Position numbers and translations under genes: made by a program. The notes below the pieces were generated by a model. The model was not told where the DNA came from and did no database searches. It saw only the letters and a list, made by a program, of their open reading frames with translations. 38,745 nucleotides of DNA from Treponema sp. (GTDB taxonomy: Bacteria; Spirochaetota; Spirochaetia; Treponematales; Breznakiellaceae): the NCBI GenBank assembly GCA_031256635.1, contig JAIRQF010000122.1, positions 1 through 38,745 of the forward strand, in the 5' to 3' direction. Below are positions 23,735-33,416 of this stretch, one piece after another; position 1 is the stretch's first letter; each line of letters starts with the position of its first letter.

Positions 23735-24622
23735 GTGGCGGCTATATATAAAAAGAATTTTATGGATATTATTATTCTTTTTTTTATGATAATTGTTATC
23801 ATAATTACGCTGTATCCTTTCCTGAATGTAACCGCCAAATCTTATAATGATCCGATTGATACCGTAAAAGGCGGCATTCATGTGCTTCCGCGCGCGCCCA
23901 CATTGCAGAATTATATCGGTCTTTTGGAAGCGGGCAGCAATCTGCCCACTGCTTTCCGCAATTCTGTGCTGCGGACTGTAATCGGAGCGGTCAGCGGCGT
24001 TTTGTGCTGCGCGATGTTTGCTTTTGTTCTCAGCAGGAAAGACTTTGTTTTTAGGAAGAGTTTTACAATATTTTTGGTTATTACAATGTATGTAAGCGGA
24101 GGTATAATTCCGGATTTTCTGTTAATAAGGAATTTGGGCCTTGTTAATAATTTCTGGGTTTATATCCTTCCCGGGCTGATAAACGCGTTTAATGTTATAG
24201 TAATCCGGGCATTTATGGATACAATTCCTTATTCATTGCAGGAATCCGCAAAAATAGACGGCGCCAATGATGTTTCAATCTTTTTCAGGATAATACTGCC
24301 GCTTTGTAAACCTGTTCTTGCGACAATCGCTTTATTTATCGCGGTAGGCCAATGGAACAGCTGGTTTGATACTTATATTTACACCCGCAGTAATGATCAG
24401 CTAACAACCCTTCAGTATGAACTTATAAAAGTTCTGGACAGCGCTCAGGCTGTAGGAAGCGCCGCGGATGTTCATTCACAGCAATTACGCACGGCAAGGC
24501 GAAGCCCCGAAGCCATAAAAATGGCAATAACCGTAATTGCGACTGTTCCCATTTTGCTGATTTATCCCTTCCTGCAAAAATATTTTGTTTCTGGGATCAC
24601 TTTGGGAGCGGTAAAAGAGTAA
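23735..24622 (+). CDS. Sugar ABC transporter permease, LplC/YtcP type
   Basis: The 295-aa protein is the second half of the channel. TM1 is about residues 9-29, followed by the LplC-type TAKSYNDPIDTVKGG, then five more helices and the EAA loop ESAKIDGANDVSIFFRIILP (about 165-184). The C-terminus YPFLQKYFVSGITLGAVKE is the standard ending of this family. Translation starts at GTG with AAGGAGAG before it; 12 bases separate it from the upstream stop. It pairs with the 22796 permease and the following binding protein. Confidence 0.92.
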   Translation: MAAIYKKNFMDIIILFFMIIVIIITLYPFLNVTAKSYNDPIDTVKGGIHVLPRAPTLQNYIGLLEAGSNLPTAFRNSVLRTVIGAVSGVLCCAMFAFVLSRKDFVFRKSFTIFLVITMYVSGGIIPDFLLIRNLGLVNNFWVYILPGLINAFNVIVIRAFMDTIPYSLQESAKIDGANDVSIFFRIILPLCKPVLATIALFIAVGQWNSWFDTYIYTRSNDQLTTLQYELIKVLDSAQAVGSAADVHSQQLRTARRSPEAIKMAITVIATVPILLIYPFLQKYFVSGITLGAVKE

Positions 24623-24673
24623 TTAACCTTTAAAAGTTTTTTAAAGGCAAAAATATTTATAAGGAGATGCAAG

Positions 24674-26332
24674 ATGAAAAAACTTACGGTATTTTGGGCA
24701 ATCATGGCAATAGTCATGTCATTGTTCATTTTGGGATGTAACAGGGGAGGCGGCGCTTCCGGAGGTACAACAGCCGGAACAAAAAGCCCTATTACATTTA
24801 CGTTCTTTAATGCGGACGCGATAGAAGACATGCCTTTTACTGATCCTGTTGCAAGGGAAATAACAAGGCGTACCGGCGTTACTCTGGTCACAGATCGCCC
24901 TGTCGGCGGCAATTATAATGAAGTAGTCGGACTCATGATAGCTTCCGGCGAACTTCCCGATATTATTTTCGCGAAAGGCAATCTTAATATGCTGATTGAC
25001 GCCGGAATGGTAATCAGGCTTGATGACCTGATTGAGAGAAAAGGCGCTAATCTTAAAAAATTGTACGGCGATTTGATCGGAAGACTCCGCAACAATACTG
25101 ATGATCCGTACATTTACAATGTAGGAACCTATGCTGTGCATAACGGCGTATGGTCAACTGACGGAACCATGCAGATTCAACACGCTGTTCTAAAAGAGCT
25201 TGGATATCCCAAATTGCAGACATTACAGGATTATGAAAACGCTATCAGAACATACCTTCAAAGATATCCGACCATTAACGGACAGCGGACAATAGGTTTC
25301 TCACTGTTAATAGACACATGGCAGTGGTATATCGATCTTTCCAATCCTTCCTGCTTCCTTCTCGGCTATCCCGATGACGGCCAATGGCTTGTTGATCCTG
25401 TTACTCTGGAAGCTTACTACAAATTCTTCCATCCGCAGGCAAGGGAATATTACAGATGGCTCAGCCGCATGAACGCGGAAGGCATTCTTGATCCTGAATC
25501 ATTTACGCAAACAGAAGATGTATGGAGAGCGAAAATCGCGTCCGGAAGAGTTCTTGGTATCGCGTATCCTGACTGGGGATATGGTGAGTCCAAACAGGCG
25601 CTTATCGGCGAAGGCCGCCTTGACAGAACATTCGCATATCTTCCCATCGGACTTAATGAAAACGTTAGAGTTGTTTCTTTAATGGATTCCGGATTCTCCG
25701 GCGGCTGGGGTATTGCGATCACTACATCCTGTAAAGACCCGGAAAGAGCGTTTGAATTCCTTGACTGGATGGCGTCGGAAGAAGCACAGGTTCTGATTAA
25801 CTGGGGCATTGAAGGCACCAATTACAATGTAGTAAACGGCAAGCGCATAATGATTGAATCTGAAAGACAGGCTTCACTTTCCGATCCCAACTGGGGCAGA
25901 AGAACAGGCGTAGGTATTTACGCGCACCCGTTCCCGATGTACGGCAGGGGCTACATTGATTCGACAGGCAACTATATAACAAGGGACAGTCCGGAAACGC
26001 TCGCGGCGAATTATCACGCTGTTGAAAGAGAAACACTGGCAGCTTACGGGGCGGCAATGTGGACAGACCTTTTTCCATCGACGGAATCTTTGGGCGTAAC
26101 ACGTCACGGGCAGGCATGGCAGTATGCATTGCCTCCTGAACTTGAAGCGGTTATTTCCCAGGCGGATGACTATGTAAAAACCGCGTTGTCAAATATTGTA
26201 CTTGGGTCTCCGTCAAACGTGGATGCCGCGTATGATAACATGCTGGCTCAGCTTCGCCGAATGGGCATTGAAGAAGCGCATACCAGAATGACACAGCTTG
26301 TAAAAGACAAAGTAAGGCTTTGGGGAAATTAA
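24674..26332 (+). CDS. Sugar ABC transporter substrate-binding lipoprotein, LplA/YtcQ type
   Basis: The 552-aa protein has the lipobox FILGC (Cys22) and a Gly-rich linker, then a large family-1 solute-binding fold: FTFFNADAIEDMPF, ITRRTGV, VGLMIASGELPDIIFAKGN and later DSGFSGGWGIAITTSCKDPERAFEFLDWMASEEAQ (the last stretch, about 335-370, is the family hinge region). Length of ~550 and the order permease, permease, binding protein are typical of LplA/YtcQ systems that take up oligosaccharides. It is membrane anchored outside the cell membrane. AAGGAG marks the start and a clear terminator follows. Confidence 0.92.
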   Translation: MKKLTVFWAIMAIVMSLFILGCNRGGGASGGTTAGTKSPITFTFFNADAIEDMPFTDPVAREITRRTGVTLVTDRPVGGNYNEVVGLMIASGELPDIIFAKGNLNMLIDAGMVIRLDDLIERKGANLKKLYGDLIGRLRNNTDDPYIYNVGTYAVHNGVWSTDGTMQIQHAVLKELGYPKLQTLQDYENAIRTYLQRYPTINGQRTIGFSLLIDTWQWYIDLSNPSCFLLGYPDDGQWLVDPVTLEAYYKFFHPQAREYYRWLSRMNAEGILDPESFTQTEDVWRAKIASGRVLGIAYPDWGYGESKQALIGEGRLDRTFAYLPIGLNENVRVVSLMDSGFSGGWGIAITTSCKDPERAFEFLDWMASEEAQVLINWGIEGTNYNVVNGKRIMIESERQASLSDPNWGRRTGVGIYAHPFPMYGRGYIDSTGNYITRDSPETLAANYHAVERETLAAYGAAMWTDLFPSTESLGVTRHGQAWQYALPPELEAVISQADDYVKTALSNIVLGSPSNVDAAYDNMLAQLRRMGIEEAHTRMTQLVKDKVRLWGN

Positions 26333-26360
26333 TCTTTAAGTTTTAATCAGAAACTTTTTA

Positions 26361-26391
26361 CCCGTCCTGTTTAACAGGGCGGGTTTTTTTT
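26361..26391 (+). terminator. Rho-independent terminator of the LplBCA-type operon
   Basis: CCCGTCCTGT (26361-26370) pairs with ACAGGGCGGG (26374-26383), with one G-T pair and a TTA loop, followed by eight T. Its tail touches the stop codon of the convergent GH105 gene. Confidence 0.94.
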
Positions 26392-27434
26392 CAGAGGTTA
26401 TACGTTTTTACTTCCGATGATAACGCCGTCGACATAAACGCAAGAGCGAGACCCTGGCCCCATCCCTGTACCCAGTCCTTGGGAATTTTCCGGTAACCTT
26501 CGCGATCATTCATAACCGCTGTGCCGCCTGATACATTTAATACCCGTCCGTCTTCTGTTATATTATTTAAAACCGCGTCAAACGCTTTTTGAACATATTT
26601 GGTATGAAGCGGATTGTTATTATTTAGCATCGCCGCTCCCAGTCCCGCTGTCGCCGATACTTCGCCGTACGATTCTTCGTCATCAAGAATTGTACGCCAC
26701 AGGCCTTCATCAGTTTGTAAATATTTTACGGCGCTTAACTGATCGCGAAGCGATGCGGTCATGCCCGCCCAGGCGGGATATAAATACGGTTTGGGAAGAA
26801 TTCTGTTTGCCCTGCTTACAGTATACGCCGCCCATGCGTTTGCGCGAGCCCAATAAAAGCCCGACATGTTATTTTTTTCGATATTATTATAACCGTGATA
26901 CCATAATCCGGTCGCGGGGTTTTGCAGATACCTGATATGCCATTCATATTGATTCAGCGCGTCTTTAATTAGGTTTTCATCTCCAAACTCAATGCCGCAT
27001 CTGAGCATAAGATAGGCTGCCATAAATAAAGTGTCAGCCCATGCCTGTTCCGGGAAATCGTTTTTTACGGATACAACATGCTGCAGTACATTATCCGCGA
27101 AACGGGCCGCTTTTGTCTGAAGCCAGTTCAAAGTATCTTTAAGCGGTTCAAGGTATTTTCCTGTTTTCTGATACAGGTATAAAAGAGTATGACCCATCGA
27201 GGCTGTATTGACCGTCGTATCTGGAAGTCCAAGCGTCAGATATTCATCCACCCACACTGAAAGTTTTTCTATGTAACTTTGATTTCCTGCAGCTTCAGCG
27301 GCGCGCGTTATACCGTAAAAACCGACTCCGCATGGCCAGTCCCATGTCAGATCCAATCGCAGCGTCTTTTCGGCTACAGCGTCCATCAATTTTTTTATTT
27401 TTTCTTCGTCGAATTTAAGTTTAATGTTGTTCAT
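26391..27434 (-). CDS. GH105 unsaturated rhamnogalacturonyl hydrolase (YteR-like)
   Basis: This enzyme of about 347 residues removes the 4,5-unsaturated galacturonic (or related uronic) acid left at chain ends by polysaccharide lyases. The (alpha/alpha)6-barrel signatures are WDWPCGVGFYGI, EQAWADTLFMAAYLMLR with catalytic Asp134 (counting from the chosen start), GFYWARANAWAAY and DWVQGWGQGLALAF. No signal peptide, so it is cytosolic. Two ATGs are possible (27443 and 27434). I prefer 27434, because TATAAT lies seven bases before it and the first ATG overlaps that box; neither has a Shine-Dalgarno. It diverges from the GH42 gene and converges on the transporter terminator. Confidence 0.9.
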   Translation of the reverse strand: MNNIKLKFDEEKIKKLMDAVAEKTLRLDLTWDWPCGVGFYGITRAAEAAGNQSYIEKLSVWVDEYLTLGLPDTTVNTASMGHTLLYLYQKTGKYLEPLKDTLNWLQTKAARFADNVLQHVVSVKNDFPEQAWADTLFMAAYLMLRCGIEFGDENLIKDALNQYEWHIRYLQNPATGLWYHGYNNIEKNNMSGFYWARANAWAAYTVSRANRILPKPYLYPAWAGMTASLRDQLSAVKYLQTDEGLWRTILDDEESYGEVSATAGLGAAMLNNNNPLHTKYVQKAFDAVLNNITEDGRVLNVSGGTAVMNDREGYRKIPKDWVQGWGQGLALAFMSTALSSEVKTYNL

Positions 27435-27441
27435 GTTGATC

Positions 27442-27456
27442 ATTATACTATATAAT
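27442..27456. promoter_or_regulatory. Back-to-back divergent -10 boxes forming a palindrome
   Basis: The 15 bases ATTATA-CTA-TATAAT give a perfect TATAAT on each strand: 27451-27456 for the GH42 gene and 27447-27442 for the GH105 gene. Each ends seven bases before its ATG. Weak -35 candidates are TTGTTC (27427-27432, plus) and GTTTCA (27470-27465, minus). Confidence 0.6.
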
Positions 27457-27463
27457 TCAATGT

Positions 27464-29524
27464 ATGAAACTGGCAGGAAAAGTCAGCAAGGTTTTATACG
27501 GAGGAGATTACAATCCCGAACAATGGCCAAGGGATATTTGGAAAGAAGATATGCGTCTTCTTACCTTTGCGGGCATTGATGTCCTGACAATAAATGTTTT
27601 CAGCTGGGCGATATTGCAGCCTTCCGAAGATGAGTACAACTTTTCCGTTCTGGATGACATTGTCGAAACAGTAAGCAAAGCCGGCATGAAGATATGTTTC
27701 GCGACAGGCACCGCGACTCATCCCGCGTGGATGGCGCGCAAGTATCCGGAGGTTTTACGTGTAAATACCGACGGTTCTAAACGCAAATTCGGTGACAGAC
27801 AGAATTCGTGTCCCAGCAGTAAAATATATCGGATGTATTCGGGCAGACTTGCGCATAAAATTGCCGAGCGTTACGGAAAACTGGAAAATATTATCGCCTG
27901 GCATATTTCAAACGAATACGGCGGTTATTGTTATTGCGATAATTGTCAGCATGCGTTCAGGGAGTGGCTCAAAAAAAGATATAAAACGATGGAAGCGCTT
28001 AACGCTGCCTGGAACACCGCGTTTTGGGGGCACACTTACCACGACTGGGAAGATATCGTCTCTCCGAGTTTTTTAGGCGGAGAATGGAGCCGTCAGCCCC
28101 GCGTTTCAGGTTCCTGTCAAATTCAATCGATTGATTACAGACGTTTTTATTCCGACATCCTTTTGGATTGCTTCCTTGAAGAAGCGAAAGTCTTAAAAGA
28201 AATTACACCCTATATTCCGGTAACAACCAATTTTATGGGGACTTTCTGGGATCTTGATTATTTTAAATGGGGAAAGCATATGGATTTTGTCTGCTGGGAC
28301 AATTATCCGTGGCCTGACTGCCCGCATACCCGCATTGCCATGAACCATGCCCTTATGCGCGGCTGCGGAGGCGGACAGCCGTTTTCCCTGATGGAACAAA
28401 CGCCGAGCGTTACAAACTGGCAGCCGTACAATTCACTTAAGCGGCCCGGTATCATGCGACTGTGGAGTTATCAGGCGCTGGCTCACGGCTCTGATACCGT
28501 AATGTTTTTCCAGATGCGCCGCTCGCGCGGCTGCTGTGAAAAATTTCACGGAGCGGTAATAGACCACTGCGGCCATGAGAACACGAGGGTATTCCGTGAG
28601 ACTGCTGCTCTTGGAGATGAACTTAAAAAACTGGGAGACTCATTTATTGACAGCCGTTTTAATTCAAAGGCGGCTGTGCTGTATGACTGGGATAACTGGT
28701 GGGCGACAACATTATCAGCGGGCCCGACACAGGACATGAATTATCCTGAAGAAGTTTACCGTTATTATGACGCGCTTGCGAAGCAAAATTATTCAGTTGA
28801 TATAATTGATGTTGACGCTCCTTTTGATAATTACAAAATACTCTTTGCTCCGGTTCTTTATATGATTAAACCCGGATACGCTGAAAAATTAAAAACATTT
28901 GTAAATAAAGGCGGCACGCTGATTACTACATATTTTTCCGGCATGACCGATGAGAACGACCTTGTTACTCAGGAAGGATATCCCGGTGAGCTGAGAGAGC
29001 TTTGCGGAATATGGGTCGAAGAAACCGACGCTCTGCTTCCCGGAAAAGATAATGGTTTTGTTATTAAAAAAGATCCTTTTAATCAAAACAGCGACAAAAG
29101 TATTATTGGCGCATGGAAAGCGGAACTTTTCTGCGATATTATTCACAGCGAAGGCGCTGAAATAATCGCAAACTATGAAAGCGATTTTTACGCCGGGACG
29201 CCTGCTCTCTGCCGTAATAAATTCGGTCAGGGACAGGTCTGGTATTTCGGCGCAAGGCCCGAGCAGGCTCTTCTGGATCGTTTTACGGTATTGATATGCG
29301 TTGAATGTGGGATTCTGCCTGTATTTCCGGCGCCGGAAGGAATCGAAGCAACCCGCCGCGTAAAGGATGGAAAAGAGTTTACCTTTGTATTGAATCATAA
29401 TAAAACCGCTGCGGAAATTGTAATTCCTGCCTCTTCGCGCGATCTTATAACTGATAAGGTATTTACAGCCAACGAACGTTATTCCCTTCCGGCAGCAGGA
29501 GTTTTAATTCTGGTAAAAAATTAG
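27464..29524 (+). CDS. GH42 beta-galactosidase / alpha-L-arabinopyranosidase
   Basis: The 686-aa cytosolic enzyme is glycoside hydrolase family 42. The TIM barrel begins LYGGDYNPEQWPRDIW; the acid/base is Glu151 in AWHISNEYGG and the nucleophile Glu311 in SLMEQTPS. Cys116, Cys156, Cys158 and Cys161 match the four zinc ligands of Thermus GH42 enzymes. A trimerisation domain (about 400-600) and C-terminal beta domain follow. Family members release beta-galactose, and some alpha-L-arabinopyranose. Being directly upstream of kinase-araA-araD makes an arabinose-releasing role plausible. There is no Shine-Dalgarno; TATAAT lies seven bases before the ATG. Confidence 0.93.
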   Translation: MKLAGKVSKVLYGGDYNPEQWPRDIWKEDMRLLTFAGIDVLTINVFSWAILQPSEDEYNFSVLDDIVETVSKAGMKICFATGTATHPAWMARKYPEVLRVNTDGSKRKFGDRQNSCPSSKIYRMYSGRLAHKIAERYGKLENIIAWHISNEYGGYCYCDNCQHAFREWLKKRYKTMEALNAAWNTAFWGHTYHDWEDIVSPSFLGGEWSRQPRVSGSCQIQSIDYRRFYSDILLDCFLEEAKVLKEITPYIPVTTNFMGTFWDLDYFKWGKHMDFVCWDNYPWPDCPHTRIAMNHALMRGCGGGQPFSLMEQTPSVTNWQPYNSLKRPGIMRLWSYQALAHGSDTVMFFQMRRSRGCCEKFHGAVIDHCGHENTRVFRETAALGDELKKLGDSFIDSRFNSKAAVLYDWDNWWATTLSAGPTQDMNYPEEVYRYYDALAKQNYSVDIIDVDAPFDNYKILFAPVLYMIKPGYAEKLKTFVNKGGTLITTYFSGMTDENDLVTQEGYPGELRELCGIWVEETDALLPGKDNGFVIKKDPFNQNSDKSIIGAWKAELFCDIIHSEGAEIIANYESDFYAGTPALCRNKFGQGQVWYFGARPEQALLDRFTVLICVECGILPVFPAPEGIEATRRVKDGKEFTFVLNHNKTAAEIVIPASSRDLITDKVFTANERYSLPAAGVLILVKN

Positions 29525-29540
29525 TTGCGGAGATTAATCT

Positions 29541-31175
29541 ATGGAAATTAAGCAGGTTATTAATGAAGGAAAAACAGCGCTTGGTATTGAGCTTGGTTCA
29601 ACGCGCATCAAGGCTGTGCTGCTGGATATAACCGCCGGATATAAACCGATTGCCGCAGGCAGCCACGATTGGGAAAACAGGCTGGAAGACGGATTGTGGA
29701 CCTATCGTCTTGATGATGTATGGACGGGTTTGCAAACAAGCTTTAGAAATTTATCATCTGATGTAAAAAAACAATATGGTGTTAATTTGATAACAGTTGG
29801 CGCCGTTGGAATTTCCGCAATGATGCATGGCTATCTTGTTTTTGATAAAGACGGCAGGCAGCTCGCGCAATTCAGGACATGGCGAAATACTACAACCGAA
29901 AAAGCTACGGTCGTTTTAACGGATAAGTTTAAATTCAATATACCTCTGCGCTGGAGCATCGCGCATTTGTATCAGGCAATGCTTAACAAAGAAGATCATG
30001 TAAAGGATATTAATTTTATCACGACACTTGCAGGTTATGTGCACTGGAAACTTACCGGAAAAAAAGTGATTGGAATCGGAGACGCTTCAGGGATGTTTCC
30101 CGTTGACAGCGATTCGCTGAACTACGATTCCGCTATGCTTGATCAGTTTTCCGCTCTTGTGTCGCCCTATAATTTTAACTGGAAAATTAAAGACATCCTT
30201 CCAAAAGTTCTGGCTGCCGGCGAAGACGCCGGCGTCTTAACAGATGAAGGCGCTTTGCTTCTGGCTCCCGGCGGATCATTAAACGCGAAGCAGAGCAGCA
30301 TCCCGCTCTGTCCGCCGGAAGGAGACGCGGGAACCGGCATGATTGCGACTAACAGCATAACTGAAAGAACAGGGAATATTTCTGCGGGAACTTCCATCTT
30401 CGCCATGATTGTTATGGAAAAAAATCTTTCCAGGGTGTATCCGGAAATAGATATCGTCGCTACTCCGGCGGGAAAATCCGTCGCGATGGTTCACGGTAAT
30501 AACTGCACATCTGACATTGACGCGTGGGTTCGCCTTTTCAGGGAAATCGCGGACCTTTCGCAGCCTGTAAAAATGAGCAAGCCCGCTTTTTATGACGCGC
30601 TTTATTTTAAATCACTGGAAGCTGAAGGCGACTGCGGCGGACTTTTGGCCTATAACTTTTTCTCAGGAGAGCCGCTTGCCGGAGTTGACGAAGGCCGCCC
30701 GCTTTTTGCGCGTCTTGCGGACAGCAATTTTACACTGGCGAATTTTATGAGGACGATTCTTTTTTCCGCGCTTGGCACTTTAAAACTTGGAATTGATATT
30801 CTTGAAAAAGAGCAGGTTCGCATTGACAGTCTTTTGGGCCACGGCGGATTTTTTAAAACTAAAGAAGTCGGACAGCGGTTTATGGCGGCAGCTTTCAATG
30901 CGCCGGTTTCCGTTATGGACGATTCCTCTAACCAGGGTTTGAGCGCCGAAGGAGGAGCGTGGGGAATCGCGCTGCTTGCCGCGTTCCTTTTGCAAAACAA
31001 AAATGAAAAACTGTCTTTGGAAAAATTTCTTGCGGAAAAAGTTTTCGTGCGCCTTGCAAGCGTCAAACTGGAACCTAATCCGGACGATGTAAAAAGTTTT
31101 AATATATTTATGGATCGTTTTTCAGCGGGACTTAAAATTGAAAAGTCCGCCATAGAAAATTTAACAAGGAGATAA
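29541..31175 (+). CDS. FGGY-family carbohydrate kinase, probable L-ribulokinase
   Basis: The 544-aa protein has the FGGY fold: the phosphate-1 loop [15 protein letters not shown] at 15-29, [11 protein letters not shown], the nucleotide region GTGMIATNS, and the C-terminal [16 protein letters not shown]. It would phosphorylate a ketopentose with ATP. Its position one base before araA, and the lack of another kinase, point to L-ribulose as substrate. It is not of the classical E. coli AraB sequence type and resembles the alternative kinases seen beside araA/araD in Bacteroides and clostridia, so the substrate is inferred from context. A GCGGAG ribosome binding site precedes the ATG, 16 bases after the GH42 stop. 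Confidence 0.85.
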   Translation: MEIKQVINEGKTALGIELGSTRIKAVLLDITAGYKPIAAGSHDWENRLEDGLWTYRLDDVWTGLQTSFRNLSSDVKKQYGVNLITVGAVGISAMMHGYLVFDKDGRQLAQFRTWRNTTTEKATVVLTDKFKFNIPLRWSIAHLYQAMLNKEDHVKDINFITTLAGYVHWKLTGKKVIGIGDASGMFPVDSDSLNYDSAMLDQFSALVSPYNFNWKIKDILPKVLAAGEDAGVLTDEGALLLAPGGSLNAKQSSIPLCPPEGDAGTGMIATNSITERTGNISAGTSIFAMIVMEKNLSRVYPEIDIVATPAGKSVAMVHGNNCTSDIDAWVRLFREIADLSQPVKMSKPAFYDALYFKSLEAEGDCGGLLAYNFFSGEPLAGVDEGRPLFARLADSNFTLANFMRTILFSALGTLKLGIDILEKEQVRIDSLLGHGGFFKTKEVGQRFMAAAFNAPVSVMDDSSNQGLSAEGGAWGIALLAAFLLQNKNEKLSLEKFLAEKVFVRLASVKLEPNPDDVKSFNIFMDRFSAGLKIEKSAIENLTRR

Positions 31176-31176
31176 T

Positions 31177-32664
31177 ATGAATCTTAAAAAATGCGAGTTC
31201 TGGTTTATCGCCGGAAGTCAGGATCTTTACGGAGATGAAACGCTCAAACAGGTGGCGGAACATGCGCGCATAATGGCGGACGAATTTAACAAGGATCCTC
31301 TTATCGCGGGAACTGTTGTTTTAAAACCGACCGCCGTTACCCCTTCGGGGATCAGAAGCCTTTTTGAAGAAGCCACCGCCTGCGCGTCCTGCACCGGTAT
31401 TATTACATGGATGCACACGTTCTCGCCTTCGAAAATGTGGATTCATGGGTTGGCTGTAAACCGAAAGCCTATTTTGCACCTGCACACCCAGTATAACCGC
31501 GATATCCCCTGGGCTTCGATAGATATGGACTTTATGAATCTTAATCAATCGGCGCACGGCGACAGGGAACACGGACATATCCACGCGAGGATGCGTTTGC
31601 CGCGGAAAATTGTGGCGGGTTTCTGGCAGGACAGCGAACTGCGACGGCGTATTGGAGTATGGATGCGCGCGGCTGCGGCAAAACAGGACGGAATGAACTC
31701 GGTAGTGCTGCGTCTCGGGGACAATATGCGCGAAGTCGCGGTAACCGAAGGCGATAAAGTCGAAGCGCAAATCAGATTAGGCTGGCAGGTAAATACATGG
31801 GGTATCGGAGAGCTTGCAGACCGTTACGCGAAAATCAGCGGCGAGCGGGCGGAAAAACTTGCGCAGGAGTACGCAGGTTCCTATGAACTTGCCCCTGAGT
31901 TAAAACAGGCGGGAAAAGCAAGAGACGCGATGCTTGAACAGGCAAAAATTGAAATAGCGCTTAAGGAAATGCTCGAAAAAGAAAACGCCGGAGCGTTTAC
32001 AACAACCTTTCAGGATCTTCACGGCCTTCCTCAATTACCAGGCCTTGCGGCGCAGCGGCTTATGGAGCAGGGGTACGGTTTCGGCGCCGAAGGGGACTGG
32101 AAACAGTCAATGCTGACGCGCTGCGCCAAAGTCATGGCATCTGGTCTTGCAGGAGGCGTTTCCTTTATGGAGGATTACACCTATCATTTTGAGCCGGGAA
32201 ACGAAGCAGCCCTCGGCGCGCATATGCTCGAAGTTTGTCCTTCAATCGCGGAAGGAAAACCGCGCATAGAAGTGCATCCGCTGGGAATCGGAGGAAAAGC
32301 CGATCCCGCGCGCATGGTGTTTAACGCAGCGCCTAGAAGCGCTGTGCTCGCTACATTAATCGATCTTGGCTCTCACTTCAGAATGATAGTAAATGAAATC
32401 GAAACCATAAAAATCAAAAATGATATGCCAAAGCTTCCTGTCGCGCGCGCTTTATGGAAACCGCATCCGAATATTTACGAATCAGCCGAAGCGTGGATAT
32501 TGTGTGGCGGGACTCATCACTCTGTATACAGCACTGCTCTTACAGCGGAATATTTCCGCGACTGGGCGCAAATGTGCGGAGTTGAGTTTGTGCTTATAGA
32601 CAAAAACACAAATGTAAACAGACTGCAAGATGAACTGAGATGGAGTGCTCCTTATTATGAATGA
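31177..32664 (+). CDS. araA: L-arabinose isomerase
   Basis: The 495-aa enzyme converts L-arabinose to L-ribulose in the cytosol. It begins with the family signature FWFIAGSQDLYGDETL. The metal and catalytic residues are Glu305 (GAEGDWK), Glu332 (SFMEDYTYHFEPG), His349 (LGAHMLEV) and the His pair 447-448 (GGTHHSVYS), one or two off the E. coli numbering. Length is normal. AAGGAG precedes the ATG, and only one base separates it from the kinase stop. Confidence 0.97.
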   Translation: MNLKKCEFWFIAGSQDLYGDETLKQVAEHARIMADEFNKDPLIAGTVVLKPTAVTPSGIRSLFEEATACASCTGIITWMHTFSPSKMWIHGLAVNRKPILHLHTQYNRDIPWASIDMDFMNLNQSAHGDREHGHIHARMRLPRKIVAGFWQDSELRRRIGVWMRAAAAKQDGMNSVVLRLGDNMREVAVTEGDKVEAQIRLGWQVNTWGIGELADRYAKISGERAEKLAQEYAGSYELAPELKQAGKARDAMLEQAKIEIALKEMLEKENAGAFTTTFQDLHGLPQLPGLAAQRLMEQGYGFGAEGDWKQSMLTRCAKVMASGLAGGVSFMEDYTYHFEPGNEAALGAHMLEVCPSIAEGKPRIEVHPLGIGGKADPARMVFNAAPRSAVLATLIDLGSHFRMIVNEIETIKIKNDMPKLPVARALWKPHPNIYESAEAWILCGGTHHSVYSTALTAEYFRDWAQMCGVEFVLIDKNTNVNRLQDELRWSAPYYE

Positions 32665-33379
32665 ATATAAAACACTTTGCGAAGAAGCATATGAAGCTAA
32701 TTTGGAAATTCAGCGCCGGGGCCTTGCCATATATACATGGGGAAACGCTTCGGCTTTTGATCCTGACAAGGGAGTATTCGCGATAAAACCGTCCGGTGTC
32801 GATTATGACAAGTTAACGCCTATTTCAATGGTGTTACTTGACATTGAAGGAAAAATTATTGAAGACTCGCAGCGGCGCAGCCTGAAGCCGTCGTCGGATA
32901 CAAAGACCCATATGGTTTTATACCGCGAATTTTCTCCGCTAGCAAACATACGCGGTATTACCCACACACATTCTACTTACGCGGTTTCATGGGCGCAGGC
33001 AAAAAAAAATGTTCCTGTTTTCGGAACAACTCACGCGGATCATGGCACGCAGGAAATCCCATGCACTGAGTACATGGATGAAGAGGTTGTAAAAAACAAT
33101 TATGAACTTGAGACAGGCATTCTTATTGCAGACACATTCAGAAAAAGAAATCTGAATCCGTCTTATATAAACATGGTTCTTGTAGCCGGACACGGCCCTT
33201 TTACATGGGGAAGCAGCGCGGCTGACTCTGTGTATAACAGCGCAATTCTGGAAGATATCTGCAAAATGGCCCTTCTTACTTTGACCTTGAATCCTCATGC
33301 AGGGCCGCTTCCCGAACACATTATTAAGAAGCATTGGGATCGCAAACACGGACCCGGCGCTTATTACGGACAAACGTGA
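32657..33379 (+). CDS. araD: L-ribulose-5-phosphate 4-epimerase
   Basis: The 240-aa class II aldolase-fold enzyme makes D-xylulose-5-phosphate, the entry to the pentose phosphate pathway. Signatures are TWGNASAFDPDKG, the phosphate loop KPSGVDYDKL and SLKPSSDTKTH, zinc ligands His103 and His105 in GITHTHSTYAVSWAQA, HADHGTQEIPCTEYM, and His179 in VAGHGPFTWG; GAYYGQ closes the chain as in E. coli AraD. The chosen ATG overlaps araA by eight bases; an upstream non-ATG codon would add four residues. No strong terminator was found in the 37 bases before the convergent GH88 stop. Confidence 0.96.
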   Translation: MNEYKTLCEEAYEANLEIQRRGLAIYTWGNASAFDPDKGVFAIKPSGVDYDKLTPISMVLLDIEGKIIEDSQRRSLKPSSDTKTHMVLYREFSPLANIRGITHTHSTYAVSWAQAKKNVPVFGTTHADHGTQEIPCTEYMDEEVVKNNYELETGILIADTFRKRNLNPSYINMVLVAGHGPFTWGSSAADSVYNSAILEDICKMALLTLTLNPHAGPLPEHIIKKHWDRKHGPGAYYGQT

Positions 33380-33416
33380 GCTTTCTTTTAAAAGGAAAAC
33401 AGGGTAAAAGGACGGC

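Noticed and set aside
28889-29398. 169-codon minus-strand frame inside the GH42 gene
   Set aside because: It mirrors the C-terminal domain of a recognised enzyme and has no supporting signals.
30650-31153. 167-codon minus-strand frame inside the kinase gene
   Set aside because: It is antisense to a well-conserved FGGY domain, has low-complexity Ser/Pro/Lys content and no start signals.
31321-31770. 149-codon minus-strand frame inside araA
   Set aside because: araA is complete with catalytic residues in the plus frame; this is a shadow.
33380-33416. Terminator between araD and GH88
   Set aside because: Only a short A/T-rich palindrome around TTTTAAAA is seen, with no GC stem or T tract.
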